Below are positions 63,535 to 64,000 of a stretch of 64,000 nt of DNA, in pieces. The DNA comes from an uncultured Pirellula sp. GTDB taxonomy: Bacteria > Planctomycetota > Planctomycetia > Pirellulales > Pirellulaceae. Every line of letters starts with the position of its first letter. The first letter of the stretch is position 1. Below the pieces are notes generated by a model, which was not told where the DNA came from, made no database searches, and saw only the letters and a program-made list of their open reading frames with translations. The stretch lies in the NCBI GenBank assembly GCA_903858115.1, contig CAIOHR010000262.1, forward strand, positions 1-64,000. The letters run 5' to 3'. A program made the translations under genes and the position numbers.

Positions 63535-64000
63535 ATGCCACTTCTGTTCCGCAAGCCCCGTTCTTTCGTCCGCTATTTTCTGAAAGCGACCTTTTTCGAT
63601 ACTCTAAGGAGGAAACTGAGCTCACGATTCTCGAATGCGAGTAACAAGAAACGCGTTCTTGGTTTGGAGTATTTTGAACATCGATTCGTCATGGCTGGAT
63701 TGAATGATTCTCCGGAATTTCAGAATCCAAATAATGCCTTTGATGTTGATGGAAATGGAACGGTCGAGGTAGGTGATGCCTTAGCTGTCGCGAATCGATT
63801 CGCTTCAAGTAGTTCCGGGTTCATTCAACACAATCATTTCTACGACGTCGACGGGAATGGATCGTTTGACTTTGGCGATTGGCGCAGTGTAGTGGTTGGT
63901 GTCAATCAAGTGATAGCAGTGGCCAACGCTGGTACCATTGCTGGCATAAGCAACTTGGCTTTCAATTCGCAATCTTCTAACTCCGGGTCACGCAACGCTG
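63535..64000 (+). CDS. Start of a large surface protein with dockerin-like repeats (incomplete at window edge)
   Basis: Open to the end of the window (155 residues seen). It has a basic N-terminus, the 'LGLEYFEHRFVMAG' segment that is a planctomycete version of the LExLExRxxLA motif of giant extracellular proteins, then two calcium loops DVDGNGTVEVGD and DVDGNGSFDFGD, each followed by a helix, as in dockerin/EF-hand-like repeats. A cell-surface or secreted protein. ATG 63535 fits; about 200 bp precede it after the dehydrogenase gene. Length and remaining domains are unknown. Confidence 0.85.
   Translation, partial: MPLLFRKPRSFVRYFLKATFFDTLRRKLSSRFSNASNKKRVLGLEYFEHRFVMAGLNDSPEFQNPNNAFDVDGNGTVEVGDALAVANRFASSSSGFIQHNHFYDVDGNGSFDFGDWRSVVVGVNQVIAVANAGTIAGISNLAFNSQSSNSGSRNA

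Noticed and set aside
1..64000. tRNA, rRNA or CRISPR arrays
   Set aside because: I looked in all larger intergenic gaps for T-loop (GTTCGA) patterns, conserved rRNA segments and regularly spaced direct repeats, and found none. Tandem repeats at 1097-1120 and 7564-7608 have no spacers.

Overview
This window is chromosomal DNA of a planctomycete, most likely of the Pirellulaceae type. The evidence is the gene content: a planctomycete-type pair of a haem/DUF1549/DUF1553 protein and a DUF1501 protein, a PVC-type haem-binding dehydrogenase, a DUF1559 pseudopilin with a small beta-sandwich lipoprotein, a sulfatase, DUF58/MoxR, DUF6807, two Gfo/Idh/MocA proteins with Tat signals, and, at the right edge, the start of a surface protein with an 'LEYFEHR' N-terminal motif and dockerin-like calcium loops. 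Intergenic spaces carry families of short palindromic repeats that I associate with this group. I see no phage, plasmid, CRISPR array, rRNA or tRNA.

Layout. 0-6 kb: a lone pseudopilin, a 0.9 kb repeat-rich gap, a DUF2007/zinc-ribbon membrane protein, dnaX and a secreted TIM-barrel protein. 6-8 kb: two orphan proteins and csrA. 8.5-13 kb: a diheme cytochrome c lipoprotein, ctaA and ctaB (haem A synthesis, overlapping genes), then a MATE exporter. 13-18 kb: a CorA-like protein, a sulfatase, and the DUF58-MoxR pair. 18-31 kb: a UvrD/PcrA helicase, then planctomycete-type oxidative and degradative proteins. 31-39 kb: a membrane protein, xylA, DUF4058, a degraded nucleotidyltransferase pair, an MFS importer and an acyl-CoA dehydrogenase-like protein. 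39-46 kb: a three-domain penicillin-recognising fusion protein, rho-ribH, a short glycosyltransferase and a polyprenyl glycosylphosphotransferase. 46-54 kb: gcvT-gcvH-lipoate ligase, FHA, DUF6807, rex, an NHL propeller, hisC and a TPR lipoprotein. 54-64 kb: an oxidoreductase, the DUF1559/lipoprotein pair, then a rightward run dgcA-dgcN-panD-methyltransferase-thyA-hydroxyacid dehydrogenase and the incomplete surface protein.

Most notable points: (1) dnaX carries an A10 run followed by stops in both shifted frames, the arrangement of programmed gamma-subunit production, and its product lacks the usual zinc-binding cysteines. (2) One protein fuses a class A beta-lactamase-like domain, a peptidoglycan-binding domain and a D,D-carboxypeptidase domain. 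(3) A dgcA-dgcN-like pair suggests D-glutamate catabolism. (4) A ~120 bp MITE-like element with 18 bp terminal inverted repeats is present in two full copies and one decayed copy. (5) Palindromic repeat families sit in convergent gene gaps, and one repeat unit is inserted in frame in the DUF58 coding sequence. All assignments come from reading the sequence; no database search was run.
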